A DNA stretch of 64,000 nucleotides from Prinsepia uniflora. Taxonomy: Eukaryota; Streptophyta; Magnoliopsida; Rosales; Rosaceae. Made by a program: the position numbers and the translations under genes. Of this stretch, positions 23,062 to 36,312 are shown in pieces. Every line of letters starts with the position of its first letter. The stretch's first letter is position 1. The stretch covers positions 76,008,863-76,072,862 of the forward strand of contig CM064861.1 in NCBI GenBank assembly GCA_032719365.1. Reading direction: 5' to 3'. The notes beneath the pieces are model-generated. The model made no database searches. It had not been told where the DNA came from and saw only the letters and a list, made by a program, of their open reading frames with translations.

Positions 23062-25773
23062 GAGTGGTATCAGAGCGAGATTGTTAGTGTGAAACCAGAG
23101 CAATGTGCGCATATGACCAAGATGTGAGGTCTATACATTGAACAACCCGTCATCAACTTAAAAGTTAGGGCAATAGAGTAAGATTTAGTAGGAATGAATC
23201 GTGGAAAGATGTTGTTTTTCCCGATACGCCGTGAGTTGATGTGATTGGATCGAGTAGGGTTGTATGTGACAAATTGGCAGTGCGATGACTGTCCAACGGT
23301 TTGGTCAGGCGATGTTAGATTTGTGGTGTTGCTAAGAGCATCCAGGTTCGAGGAACCCTAGTTGAGTTTGATGGTAAAAGGAATCCTAGTTGTGATTGAT
23401 GGACCCTAGTTCATGATAGATGGAGTCTAGTTAACCCTAGTCGGGAACTAGTGGAATTTGATGGTTGGATTTGGTGACTTTTCGAAGTCGAGACCGCATG
23501 GTCGGTCAGATTGTGGATTTTACTATAGAGGGCAGTCGGATTTAGACGAACCCTGATTCATGATGGATGGTCTGGATAGGCGAATCGAGTTGACCTAGTG
23601 GGCGAACCTTAGTGATGATAACCCTAGTTGGAAGCAACTAGATTTGTTGGTACGGGAATTGCGAGTTAGATGGTTGTATTGGCGATGGTGCTGGAAAGAG
23701 CAGCTGAGGCCGTGAATACCCAGATGGACGACTTTAGTTGAGTCGTGTTGAGGATGGAGATTAGTTGGCTAGGAATTCGGGATTGGATGTCTATAAGATT
23801 GTGCGACTTGGGATTCCCGTCGTGGATCCGGGATATTGGATAGAGATGGACTGGATGGAAACCAGTAGTGAGTAAGTTGTGTTGGGACTCTTCCTAACCG
23901 TGATTGATAGTACGAATATGATTGAGAACAATAAGGTAGTAATGTATGCATATCCAAAATATTTGAGTGTATGTTCATAAATGGTTATAAACAGAAAGGC
24001 AAAGGGGTCAGTGAGATAGCTTGGTACGGACACGTGGTTGATGTCTGAGTGAGTTGGTTCCAGCATGGTTGGAACTTCAGAATCAAGAGGAGTTGTGATT
24101 GAGATAGTGAGATGAGTGATTGATTCCGCATTGGTGATAGATATTCCAAAGTCACAGAGGGCGACTTCTCATTTTTTTCCCATGGCAGATAATGTCTGTT
24201 GTCAACAGTACGTTGATCGTGTATTAGTGGGTGGAACCGTGATCGGTTTTGGGTCATCAGGAAAAGTTGGGCATTCCGAAGTTGGTGAAGGAGATTATCA
24301 TTTCTGCTATGTATCAGATGATGTTGGGTGTTACCAGTACGGTTGTCACGTATTGGTTGGTTGACCCATGATTGGCGTTGGGCCATTAATCAAGAGAGGT
24401 TGTAATTGAGACGATTAGAGCGGTGCTTGATTCCAGACTGGTGATGAGCACCAGAGAAGTTGTGAATGTGGTTCCGACTTAGGAATGGGTGGTGAGCATG
24501 GTGAGTGGAGCAGGGATTGTGTTAGGATGAACTTTGATGTCATCATCTTGGATCATCCTTGATTTTCCTTAGGCACGATGTTAGGCTTGATCTGACATAT
24601 GGAACAATGACGAGGGAGTTCGATAGGTAAAGATAACAAGGAGTGACTATAACTGATCGATATGAGGTAATTGAAGAGAACCCACAGTCTATACATGTTT
24701 CGTCTTTGATTGAGTTGTTCAGTTGTGAACAGGGTGTTGAGGAGTGAGGCGACGACAGGGGAGAATCGCAGGGAAGGATTGCCTTGCTGATTGTGCTAAG
24801 CTAGGAGCAGAGGAGAATCGTATTATGAGACAGTTGAAGAATCTTGTGGGATAGTTGGTAAGATGACAAGAAAGAGGCTAAATATGGGGATGAGCGTTGT
24901 TTTTGGACGTATCCATTCGGATCGGAGTGGTACTATATCTTGGTCATGTGGAGGAGCTCCGGTTGGATATGTGTGTGTTGGGTATATGCTCTGTCTTGAG
25001 CATGTATTAGATATGTGGTGTCAGAAGTGCTCTATCTGGGATAGGACATCGATGGGATTGGCTTCCTTTCGAGGACGATCAGTTGTGATGACAAGTATGA
25101 CTGATTTGAAAAGTAAGATGATACTTAGGGTGGAAATCAGGTAAAGATGAATAGCTAAGACATGACTAGGATATGCTTGGGCCTGGAGTTGTGATCTGTC
25201 TGATACGGGATTGGACAGATAGGTTCCAGAATTGATGCGTGATTGGTTACGAGCCATGTTGCGGCCATGGTGTAGCTATATGGTAGCCATGTTGTAATCA
25301 GTGTCAGTATGAGCCATGTTGTAATCAGTGTAGGCGCGAGGATGTTGCGTGTGCTTGGGGCTTGCATCAGTGGTGATGGAGGATGTGGACTGGACATTGG
25401 ATACCGTGTGTTTGGGTCGGAGTGATCTGATAGGGTTCAGTGATTGATGTAAGCAGTGGTTTAGATCCGTGGATGACTTAGGGAACCCTACAGTGCATAT
25501 GTGTTATCACTACGAGACAAGTATTCGGTGAGGTCTAGTTACACACAGGAAGGGTGAGATGTGAATGGTGTACCCACAGGTTGAGCGAGTTGTTGGTTCG
25601 TGTAACCACAGAGGAGGTGAGCGGGCAGGTTGCTTCGCATGAAGCAACTGCTCTGTGACTCTGGTTGAGTCCGCGTGGATTACTGAGGGAGTTGATTGAA
25701 GTGAGTACCGAGATCGATAAATGCCGCCATTTTGAGCTTGGCTCAGTTAGGTGGAAAGTCGTGCCATTGTGAT
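23062..25773 (+). other. Element B internal domain, non-coding part
   Basis: After the primer-binding site (TGGTATCAGAGC) I find no frame with recognisable gag, protease, RT or integrase motifs. Only short ORFs occur, on both strands. The last few hundred bases match, in reverse complement, the internal part of element D near 39800-40570 (shared GGGATTGGCTTCC and CTGCTCTGTGA segments), so this is a family sequence and not random debris. Confidence 0.7.
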
Positions 25774-26689
25774 TGCCAGGACCTGTCCCAATCCCCCCAG
25801 GATTAACGAGGAACGCTCCTAATCCCGTCTGACACGGAGTGTCAGACCCGGGAAAATTAAAACCTTTTGCCTTCCGGCTTATAGAGTACGCCAGGAACCG
25901 GAGGAGGTATGTGATGTTTCGGTCTCTGCTACAGTCTGCACCGTATTCAACTTGAAGAGCATTGAAAACAGAAAGACTGTGAGTGGACAATAAGTAATAA
26001 GTCTGGTAAAACACATTTCATAAAAGACCTTTATGACCTTCACTAAAAAGCATGCATGAATAGTAAAACCATTTATCAAACCACATATGTTTCAACAACC
26101 AAATCCATACGGCCCCTTGCCCAAATCCATTTACAGAAAACTAGAACATAATAAACATATGTGGGATCTCAGCCCAAATCCATTTATCAATAATAGAACA
26201 CAATTTCGAAAAACCCAGAAATCATGTTTATCCATATATTTCATATAACCAATCCTGTCACGGTATCTAGAGCTACGCACGTGCTACCCTGGGTCTCAAA
26301 GCCCAAGTCTCCCCAGGGTCCACCAAGGTCAATGTTCGTAGATCAATGACCCTCCCTGGGGGTTATAATCCATAGCCTTTTTGAGAGTAAGGAACCCAAC
26401 GAGGGCGACTCCACTCAGTCAGTGCTTCGTGACTACTCCGGGGTCCACCCAGGCCAACGACCCTCCCCGGAGGAGACAATTCATATATAAAGGAAGGTTT
26501 ACGAAAAGCCATTTGAAATTATTCTTAAAATCTTTCAAGGGTTCATGTCTGATCCCCATAAACCGTCATGAGCCATAAAAACCTTTCAAGGGTTCATGCT
26601 AGTCCCCATAAACCGTCAAGAACCAGAAATCCATTTATGAGTCCCCGACCCGAAAACACAGTTATAAACCATAACAGGGCCCTAAGCCC

Positions 26690-26960
26690 GGATCCACATA
26701 CAAACTGGGCCTCCGGCCCGAATTATAAACCAACTGGGCCTCGTGCCCGATTTCGTAAACCAAATGGGCCTCGTGCCCGATATCGTAAACCAAATGGACC
26801 TCATGCCCGATTTCATAACTAAATGGACCTCGTGCCCGATACGTAAGTCAACTGGGCCTCGAGCCCGATATGCAAACCAATTGGGCCTCGAGCCCTAGAA
26901 CGTAACTAAATGGATTTCGAGTCCGAGGGTTTCCAAAACAAGTGGGTATCGGACCCGAGT
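26690..26960. repeat. Degenerate minisatellite of about 31 bp in S5
   Basis: About eight tandem units of the form ACTGGGCCTCGTGCCCGAT plus ATAAACCA-like spacing. The ORF through it is a translation of the repeat. Related phrases (GGGTCTCAGCCCGAT) recur in the LTR of element D near 37230-37380. Confidence 0.8.
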
Positions 26961-27069
26961 TTACCTTTTCAAATCCAAAACCATTTCATGAAATCATTTC
27001 CAAAACTATCAGTGTAACACCCCGGAAATTCGAGGATTTTAATATTGTAATTTAATGTATGAATTGACG

Positions 27070-27950
27070 TTTTTACCCTTGTAAATGGTATGGCCAAATT
27101 GTTGAATTTTTTATTTGTGGGTCAAATGGACTTTGACCAATGACCGTGACGTAGTTTGGGACGTCACGAGTCCATAGACAGGTGGCACGTCCAATTCGGA
27201 CGCTCAGGGAAGAAGTTATGACTATCGGAAGTTCAGGGGCATTACCGTAATTTGGACTTTAGGGGCGAAAATGTTAAATTTTCGTTTGGCAACTAATTTT
27301 CACATGACACAAGGACCGTTAGGTAGGTCTCGATGCCTTAAGTCCGTAGACAGGCGGCACGTCGAAATCGGACTTCGTATGGCTGAGTTACGGGTCTAGA
27401 AAGTGAAGGGCATTTTGGTAATTATTGAACCAGGGGCATTTTGGTCATTTTGCCCTGGTTACTGTAGCAACGGAGGGGGAAATGGACGGAACCACCATGT
27501 GCGGGACGGTTCAATTGTTTTTACCCTTGTGAATGGTATGGCCAAATTTTTGACTTTTTGATTTGTGGGTCAAATAGACTTTGACCAATGACCGTCACGT
27601 AGTTTGGGACGTCACGAGTCCATAGACAGGTGGCACCTCCAATTCGGACGCTCAGGGAAGAAGTTATGACTATCGGAAGTTCAGGGGCATTACCGTAATT
27701 TGGACTTTAGGGGCAAAAATGTTGACTTTTCGTTTGGCAACTAATATTCACATGACACAAGAACTGTTAGGTAGGTCTCGATGCCCTGAGTCCGTAGACA
27801 GGCGGCACGTCGAAATTGGACTTCGTACGGCTGAGTTACGGGTCTAGAAAGTGAAGGGCATTTTGGTAATTATTGAACCAGGGGCATTTTGGTCATTTTT
27901 CCCTTTTTACTATAGCATCGGAGGGGGAAATGGGCGGAACCACCATGTGC
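27070..27950. repeat. 449-bp tandem duplication inside the LTR of element C
   Basis: Copy 1 starts at 27070 and copy 2 at 27519 (both TTTTACCCTTG, then AATGGTATGGCCAAATT). Both run through the same series of blocks to AACCACCATGTGCGG. At the junction lies GACGGTTCAATTGTTTT, which also occurs downstream at about 28138, suggesting template switching. Confidence 0.85.
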
Positions 27951-30233
27951 GGTGGTTCTGAGTGCGAATTGTTTATGCTGGTGAGTGTGCTAGAAAGTAT
28001 TGATTGTTTAAAGCTTTTGGAAGCATCAAACGTGGTCTGTTTCATCCACACAACGCAGCCATATTGTTAATTGAAGATTCGAAGCTTTCGGGGGACAAAT
28101 TTCAGTGGACATATTGGACTTCCACGAGCCTCTGAGACGGTTCAATTGTTTTAAACTGAATAGGAATTGTGCGAGCTTCACTCTGCCATTGAGAGAACTG
28201 AGAATAGGTGAGGAACCACAGAGAAACCATTTCGGGAAAATTTGGAGGGAAATCGGGTTTTTGATTTCTGGTGCTCGTTGGGCCAAACCAAGGCCTGGTT
28301 TAGCTTTCTGGGAGCAATTGGAACTTAGCCATATCAAATTCAAAAGGAACCAGCCACTGTTGGACTGGAACTGAAGTTTCTGTTTCAGTGGAGTTGCAGA
28401 GATTTGGACGATCACTTACAGGTAATACCTTGGTAAATTGATCATTTGTTTTAGTTTGTTTTAGCCTTAGGAAGCTTACTGGGGGGTTAATTTGATTTTG
28501 GTTTGGAAACCAGTGAGTTCGGGTAATTGACCCGATTGGTTGATCACGGGTCGATAGGTCGATTGGGGACTTGTCGAGGTTGATTAATGTCTCAGAACTT
28601 AAATTGGAAGAATAATAAACATGTTAGGATCAAATTGGATTGAAATCGAGTAGGAATTGATGGGTAATCAACCGGGTCAAGCCGCGGGTGGCAGGCCCGT
28701 ATTACAGATAAACGGGTGAAGGTGGTGACACTGTAGCTATAGTGTCAGTCGCTTGACTTTCACGCGTAGCCACTTTGGGCGGCGCATGAGGGCGCGTTGA
28801 ACCTTATCTCCGATCACGATCAACATGACTTTTGTTCCTCTCATCATTCTGAACATTTTTGATGAATTAACCATGTTGATCTGAGATAGTTTGGGAGTGT
28901 CAGTTTAGGGCCGGTTGTCTCGGGAAACGTATTGGACGGTTTCCCCGAGCCGGTTTCTGTTTCGGACCTTTTGGATAAATGTGTAAGACTAATAGTGACC
29001 CTTACGTGTGATTTGGACTGACAGGAATTGTACGATAATCCCAGTACAAGTTCGTACGCGCGGGTTCACCGCGGGATCGTACTGTGAGTGAGCCCGATTT
29101 CATTAACCCTTGCATGCTTAAATGTTTTCTGATTTACTTATATATTCACATGCTGGAATCAAGAAACGGTTTTGATCATGTTGAAATTATGGTTATGGCA
29201 CGTTTCACGGTATTTGGGTTTGAAACCCGTCTGATGAAACTTAACGATCGGTTTGGATTTTATCTATGTATATATTATATGTTTTACATGTGGATATCAA
29301 TAAAATGTATTTGGTACTGCACTGTATAGATCCATTCTTATGATACCGTCTCCTCCGGATGTGGTACCCCGGAGTGGTCATAGCGCATTGCCTGCGAGGG
29401 GTCATTCTACGGAGGAACCGGACCGTAAAATGACTCAGGAGCAGGATTGCTTATTTGACGTCAGGGACGTCGAGCGTCTAGGACGCTAGGCATTTGAGAT
29501 GCCGTAACCGGACAGGGTTCGGGGATTGGACTCGGAATTGAGACCCGAGTGGCACGCGTAGCCTTGAGACTGTGACCTTATTGGACGTCAGGGACGTCAG
29601 ACATCGGGGATGTCAGGATTGGAGTGTATAGTGTAGTGGCTAAAATTGTGTTTATGGTTTTATTACATGCCTTATGGTTCATACTATATGATTTATGGTT
29701 TTAAATTCTGATGCATGCATGTATGGAAAACGGAGGGGTAAATTATATGTTTTACTTATTAAATGGTTTTATAAACTTGAGTTTCGGCCCACTCACCCTT
29801 AATGTTTTGGTAACCCCTCCAGGCCGTGCTACTGAGGTAGAGGAGGATCCTGAGGCTGAGGCATAGATCTACTTCCGCGTACCTGATCTCCTGTTGGGTG
29901 GTTTGCCCGCAGGTTTATTTTAGAGTCGTGCTCGCAACTTGTAATTTTGGATTTCATCCCTTGTCTGACATCTGTTTATTTCGGATTTGATGTAAAACTT
30001 TAATTTGGTTATTTATGCATTTGAACGTTTGAGGTTAAAATTGGTATGTTATTTTGGGTGTCAGACGGGAGCAGGGCACGTCCCCATGTGGTCCCATGGG
30101 GATCGGGGTGGGTCCTGTCAGCTTGGTATCAGAGCACTAGGTTGTGGTCAGCATGCTAGACTAGCGATTAGTACTAGTTACTTTTCGAGTTTAAGGATAA
30201 TGTTAACTGATCTATGCCTCTTGACAGTTGGTT

Positions 30234-31130
30234 ATGCCTCCAAGGAGGATTCCTCATACACGAACTGACGAGGATCTGGAAAGGGAAATAGAATGCGCAA
30301 GCATTGAGCGGGCTCAGCGTCTGGGAGCCACTCCTTTTAATGGGGGATCAAACCCCGAAGATGCTCATGATTAGATCACCAAATGGGAAAGGATCTTCAC
30401 GGTGATGCACTGCCCTCCGGGCGAACGGGTGACCTTGGCGGCCTTCTTACTGGAAGGAGGAGCCTACCAGCGGTGGCACGGCCTTGAAATGTCTGGATGG
30501 TCTGTCCATACCACTACTTGGGAAGTTTTTCGTTCCCGATTTCTGGACCAGTACTACCCGCGATCGTTTCGCGCGGCACGGGAGGCTGAGTTCCTGCGGC
30601 TGGAGCAGGGGGATATGTCCGTTGCAGACTACGAGCAGACTTTTGGAAAACTATCCCGGTTCTCTGCATCATTCGTGAGCACGGAGGAGGACAAATGCCG
30701 AAGGTTTGAGCTTGGACTCCAAGGGGAGATCCGGGAAAGTGTGACTGCTGCTACTCACGCTTCTCTGAGAGATATGGTCGACGCTGCGGTGCGTGTCGAG
30801 GCCAGTCTGGCGACACACCATACACGACAGCCTACGGGCGAGGGGCGACGTCAGGATCGCCCACAACGTGGGCCAACGGGCCAGAAGAACAACAAGGGAG
30901 GGGGCTACAGGGGAGCACCCTCATCCTTCAAGGGTCGTGGCTGGTCAGGTCGACGTGGAGGCTCTCAGGGCAGAGGATCAGGATACAACTCTGGGCAGCG
31001 TTCTTCCTGGAGCGGAGCTTCTAGTGGGCATTCGGACAGGCCGAGGCCAGTAACCTGTTTTGCTTGCGGAGAGGAGGGCCACTAGGCCTGTGATTGCCCG
31101 CTGTTGTCCAAGAGCAACGACGCTGGGGGT
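30234..31130 (+). pseudogene. Gypsy gag (capsid plus zinc knuckle), interrupted by stop codons
   Basis: Gag would coat the retrotransposon RNA in virus-like particles. The frame starts at ATG 30234 (MPPRRIPHTR). It has a TAG at 30372-30374 where relatives usually have Trp (DAHD*ITKWERIF). It then runs through the retrotransposon-gag domain (FLLEGGAYQRWHG ... FLDQYYPRSFRAAREAEF ... CRRFELGLQGEI) and a Gly/Arg/Ser-rich tail. The zinc knuckle CFACGEEGH is followed by a second TAG (31083-31085) before the final Cys. Both nonsense codons show it is dead, and the sequence is lost after about 31130. Confidence 0.9.
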
Positions 31131-32099
31131 CTAGTGTGGTGCAGAGCACGGCTAGGATTACTGTGTGGTGAGTTCTTCACACCACACCGCCGTCGTCCCC
31201 GCCGTGCCCAGCTCATCACCATCACGTCCTCACAACTCTCAGCCTCCCAATAGTCATTCACACGAGCACATGGATGCAAGCATGGTGGTGGTGTGGTGAG
31301 TCGTGTGTTTTGGAGGGTGAAGAGTATAATGGTGATCGAGTTTTTGGAGAAGAAATTGTGAAGATTAAGATGATGACTGATATGAACATGAACGGTGAGG
31401 ATCTGAGGGAGAGATAGAGATGGACGGCTAGGATTAGAATCAGATGAGGTGAGAATTATGGATGGTGGGGATTAAAGATGAGAAATAAATAAAATTATAA
31501 AATAATGAAATAATAATGTTTTAATGTATACATCCACTTTTTAGGGAATTCACCAATGGGATGAGTGACACTTGTCACTCATCCATAGGTCCCACCAAAA
31601 TATCTGCCCAATCAGATATTGCCACCTCATCATTGCCTCGTAATACGTGCATAGTGTAACCGAACTTCCATGACCAATAACTTTCCCATTCGAAGTTCGA
31701 TTTCGGCGTGCCGCTTGTCTATGGATTCGTATCGACTCGATCTATGTAACGGTTCTCGGCCCTCAGCCATCGGACCTCCCAGTTCAAAAGTCAACATTTT
31801 GCCCCCTTTAACCAAATTACCAAAATACCCATGAACTTCCGAACGTCATAATTTCTTCCTCGAATGTCGGAATCAGACGTGCCACCTGTCTATGAACTAC
31901 TGACGTCTCGAACTACGTCACATTCATCGGCAAAAGTCCATTTGACAGCCAGAATGAAAAGTCAACATTTTACCCATTCCAAGGGCAAAACCATCATTTT
32001 GCACCGTCCGTCCGAAAGTACCCCACTAATAACCGATTCACGTCACTAATCCTTGATTAGTCACTAATCTAATCTGAAAATTTGGTATGGGTCGTTACA

Positions 32100-32509
32100 G
32101 TGACTGTAGAATCTTACGCTACATTGAGGGAATTGTGGTACGAGGTACCCTTAGTATGACTCGAGTGGAGCAAGGTTGGTGTTGTAACCAGAGCAGCAGT
32201 TGTCGAGGTGATGTCAGTGACTGAATGACGACTGAAGATGATGGTTAGAGCTCTGATACCAAGGTGGTATTGTCAAGCGGTGACAGTTGAAAGGTGTTTG
32301 TATAATGGGATTATTGTCAAGAGTGTCAAGGTGGTGTTCAATGCGTCAGTCTTAGTTACTGATGTCGTTGGGTAACATCTGTCAGGCGGTAGCAACTTGG
32401 GAAGTATGGTCGATGGTGGACTCCTACGTAGGACATGGATTGCCACATTTGGATGTGGAATTAGATGAGTTTGAAATTTCGAGGATGAAATTTTTGTAAG
32501 GGGGCGGTC
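32100..32509 (+). other. Element B internal domain, 3' part with polypurine tract
   Basis: Continues the domain interrupted by S5. It includes GGTACGAGGTACC, shared in reverse complement with element D near 39780. It ends with GAGGATGAAA and GTAAGGGGGCGG, a polypurine tract directly before the 3' LTR. No gene. Confidence 0.72.
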
Positions 32510-35046
32510 TGTAATGACCTGTCCCGAATACCAGGATTAGATTAGTGAGTAATCGGGGATTAGCGGAACTAATTGGGGATTCGTCGGAGAATCGCGGATA
32601 GACATGTAAAATGACAATTTTGCCCCTAGGAATTGGGCAAAAAATTGTCTTTTGACTCGGATGGCCAAATGGACTTTGACTGAGGACTGTGACGTAGATC
32701 GGGATATCACGAGTCCGTAGAAAGGTGCACGTCGAAATCAGAGGTTTTACGAGAAAATTACGGGTCTAGGAAGTTTTACGACACTATTCACGTAAACCGA
32801 GACATCACAACACGTGGCAGGATTTGATTTGGGAAGCTTCTAGAAGGACCCACCAGATGAGTGACAAGTGTCACCCATCTGATAGGCCTATGACCCAATT
32901 AATTGGGATTGTCCTTATCCCTTTCAATCGATCAGCTGTTTCCCTGTTTTCTCCCAAAACCTTACGACCTCTCTGGAATCCCATGTGCTAGTCCTAAATA
33001 AACCCCTCTAACCTTCATCTGTGGCTGCTGACCCGCGAAGGAAAACGAGAGAATGAAGTAAGGTGATGAGGACGGTGGCCACGGCGGTGCTCGTGACGAC
33101 GAGGTAAAGATACCCGTAAACTCTGTTTTTGAGTAAAAAATGGTGGGTTTAGTTTCAGTCATTTCTGATCTTTCTAATTGATTGGATGAGGTTTCTAGTG
33201 GCCGTACGCGTTCGTGGGAATTGAAATCATGGTTGGAGGTGGCCGGAGATGGCTGGAAATAGAGGAGGAATAGTGAGAGCTTGTTCGTCGATCGAGAAGG
33301 TAAATTCTAGACCTGGTTTTTAATTGTGAAGCCATAAATCGATAGAAAATGACGAGACGAAGAGATAGGGATTAATGGGATTGAAAACGAGGTAGAAATG
33401 ACTGAGAACCGGTCTCTCCAGTCTGGTCGAACTAAAAACCAGAGAACCGGTCTAAACCGAGTTCGATGCGAGGACATGGATGACACTGTGCATGCGAGTG
33501 GGCTTCACACGCAGCTGCTTGCGGCCGCGCATGGGGCAGATTTGGGAGATGTAGTCAACATGTAATTTTATCTTTTCGATGTAACAAACATTTTGCCATA
33601 AGTTTCGAGTCGATCGGACACCGTTTCGGGGTAGTTTTGGATGTCCGAAGGTTTAGGGTTTATTTTAAATATGTTTAAAAATTCCGAAAAATTAGAGCGA
33701 TTTAATAAGAGGTTAATTGAAGTAATAAGTGAACTTTAGGTATGGTTTGGACAGGTTCGGAGGTTCTGGTGATAGTGACTAGCCTCGGGAAGGCGATAGT
33801 GAGGACGCTCTGTGAATGGACTTTTGTTTTATAAATATGATACATGCATAATTGTTTTTTATGTTATATATATATATATATATATGTTTTGGTATTTACA
33901 TATTTACACGTATTTCGAGGCTATGATTTTATGTTGGACTTATATGTGCTTGTGTTTTCAATAATGGTTGGATATAATGGTTTTGGATTTGGGAATATGA
34001 AATCAGGCATGAGACCCATTTGATTTGGAAATTATCGGACTTGGAGTCTAGTTGATTTAATGAGATATTGGGTTGAGACCCAGTTGGTTTACGAAATCGG
34101 GCATGAGGCCCAATTGTGTTTTATAAATATGATTTCGGGTCGGGGACCCATTTATGGATATTGGATCTATAGATTTACAATGATTTTAAGGAAAGTTCGG
34201 GCATGGCCCCTTTGAGATGTTTTGAAATGGTTTTATAATGATGTTTCCCATGTACCATCCTTAGATAAGGATATGTGGGTGGTCTCCTCCAAATGTCTGG
34301 GACATTAGGGAATTCACGGCGCATTGCCTGCGAGGGGTCATTGTACGGAGCGACTAGACCGTATAGTGACTTAGGAGTAGGATTGCTATGATTAGACATC
34401 TGGGACGTCAGACATCTGGGATGTCAGTGATTGACCCGGAGAGACCCCAGGCAGCACGCGTTGCTTAGATCGTGAGATATGACGTCTGGGACGTCAAGCG
34501 TCTGGGACACTAGGCATCTGGGATTCCTAGGATTGGTACTTGGTAAACGTGAATTATTGGATTTATGAAATGGTATTTTTGTGTTTATGGATTTGGGCAG
34601 TGGCCTACTTGGATTTGGATTTATGGATTTCGGTGTTTTATAGTTTTAGGTTAAGACCCTAATGATTTGAGAAAAGGAAATGACTTTGGTTTTCCAAATG
34701 TTTTTTATTATGTTTGAATTAACTAGTTTTCGAATGCATGCATAGTTTCATGTGAATGGCATAACTGTCTTTTTTGTAAAAAGTGTTTATTAAATTATTT
34801 AATTTCGTCCACTCACAGCTTTTAATGGTTTTTAACGCCTTTCAGGTTGATAGCGCATACGGGCTGTAGCAAATACCGATACCTCACATTTCTCGGTTGA
34901 TCCTGTCGCACTTTGGGAGCCAATTTGGCCTAGGATTTCGGATTATCCCTTGTCTGGCCTTCGTGTTACCTCGTGTGGCACGTGGGTTAGACAAGAGCAT
35001 GACATATCCCGTGTTAATCTGGGGGGGATTGGGATGGGTCGTGTCA
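32510..35046 (+). repeat. 3' LTR of element B
   Basis: TGTAATGACC to GGGTCGTGTCA, colinear with 20488-23061. The palindrome is at 32856-32879. A (TA)n run near 33867-33885 is absent from the 5' LTR, where related sequence reads TATATCTATATT. Confidence 0.87.
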
Positions 35047-36312
35047 ATGCTCCAAGGTATTTCATATCAAATTCACTTCTCAATGCTTGCACTAACCGTT
35101 CCATAGCATCGGAGTTGTTGCCAGTCAAGATTATATCATCTACATATAACAAAGCAATGAGAAGAACTGAGTCACGAGAAAGAACAAATAAGGCAGAATC
35201 TGAAGGAGATTGGAGGAAACTGAGTTTGAGCATGTGTTTGGGTAAAGCGAGCATTCTCGATTCGTGAGGCTTGCTCGAGACCATAAAGATATTTTGCGAG
35301 TTTACAGACATATGAGGGAGTATTCAAATCAACAAATCCTAGGGACTAATCCATGTGAACCTCTTCTGCCAAATAGCTGTGAAGAAAGATGTTCTTAACA
35401 TCGAGTTGCTTTAATAACCAACCAAATTGAGTAGCTAAGGAAAGAACAAGCCTTACAATAGTATGCTTGACGACATGACTGAACGTTTCATCGTAATCAA
35501 CGCCAGCTTCTTGAAGATAGCCCTTCGCAATAAGGCGAGCCATATGTGTGGCCCCAGAACCATTACCATTTCGTTTCCACCTAAAAACCCACTAGTATCC
35601 AATAACGTTTCCGTGAGCAGGCAAGGGAACTAAGGTCCAAGTATTTTGGTGCTTGAGAGCTGTGAATTCCTCTTGCATAGCTTGAGACCATTCAGGGACT
35701 TGAGAAGCCTGTTTGCAGGACACTGGTTCGATGAGGGAATTGAGAGGTGAAGTGGTGTTGTGCAGAGTAAGAAAACCATGACGGGGATGCTTCAACAGTC
35801 CGTTCTTGGATCGAGTCACCATGGGATGATGAGATGATGTTGAAGATGGAGAAGGGATGGATGGAGCAATAATATCGACAACCAAGTCAATGGAAGGTGA
35901 GGTTGGAGGCACGACATTGGAAGTTGGCACTGATGCAACTCTAGAAGGCTCAGGAGGAAGAGAGCATATGGATGATGGCGATGAAGCAAAACCTAAATGA
36001 GGCAGTGGAGAATCTGAACTTGAGGATAGAAAAGGCAGGGCCAGAGAAGAGGATGTGTTCGATGTCGCGGGAGATGGAGACATGTCAAGGGGAGAAGCAG
36101 CACGATACAAGGGAGTTCAACTGTGTTGGTTCAAATTTCCTAGATTAGATGTGAAGGAAGTGGTCATGGAGGGTGATGGAGAATGGTTAAAGACCTGGAA
36201 AGGAAATGCACTTTCATAAAAAATGACATGACGAGACACAAACGTTTTCTTGGTTTGAGGATGATAATAGAGAAAGCCTTTATAAATAGGTTTGTATCCT
36301 GCAAAGACACAA
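35047..36312 (-). pseudogene. Copia A pol: integrase C-terminus and reverse transcriptase
   Basis: Read from 36312 downward: CVFAGYKPIYKGF and VSRHVIFYE (end of integrase), a Ser/Pro-rich linker, KQASQVPEWSQAMQEEF, NTWTLVPLP, KGYLQEAGVDYDETF, then WLLKQLDVKNIFLH, the RT palm region with YVDDIILTGN and finally FDMKYLGA. Stops and frameshifts separate the segments. Element B interrupts it directly after KYLGA. Confidence 0.9.

Larger units (their letters stand above)
27013..31130 (+). mobile_element. Gypsy element C, 3'-truncated, plus strand
   Basis: The 5' LTR 27013-30120 (TGTAACACCC to GTCCTGTCA, 3108 bp) is followed by a primer-binding site TGGTATCAGAGC (30124-30135) and a gag region. Protease, RT, integrase and the 3' LTR are missing. 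The right-hand breakpoint, near 31130, is approximate because it joins GC-rich S5 sequence. Confidence 0.8.
25774..32099 (-). mobile_element. Solo LTR S5 in element B, split and partly deleted around element C
   Basis: TGCCAGGACC on the left and GGTCGTTACA on the right, flanked by GTGAT / GTGAC (4 of 5 match). The left part is 25774-27012 and the right part about 31130-32099. The middle is missing compared with the full LTR at 36313-39207, so a deletion accompanied or followed insertion of element C. The palindrome is at 31560-31583. Confidence 0.78.
20488..35046 (+). mobile_element. LARD-like LTR element B (non-coding, large LTRs), plus strand, with nested insertions
   Basis: It has two long LTRs in the same orientation (20488-23061, 2574 bp; 32510-35046, 2537 bp). 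A primer-binding site TGGTATCAGAGC lies just after the first and a polypurine stretch GTAAGGGGGCGG just before the second. Without the nested solo LTR S5, the internal domain is about 3.1 kb and shows no gag or pol. Long LTRs with a non-coding interior fit the LARD type, mobilised by an autonomous Gypsy relative. It inserted in the RT region of Copia A; the flanking duplication is imperfect (GTGCT / ATGCT). Confidence 0.85.

Noticed and set aside
26568..26960. CRISPR-like array or repeat protein gene
   Set aside because: The roughly 31-bp units are contiguous and degenerate without spacers, inside a plant LTR. The ORF is a by-product.
30124..30135. TGGTATCAGAGC motifs as tRNA-gene remnants
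   Set aside because: They lie directly after LTR ends, so they are primer-binding sites. No cloverleaf can be formed around them.
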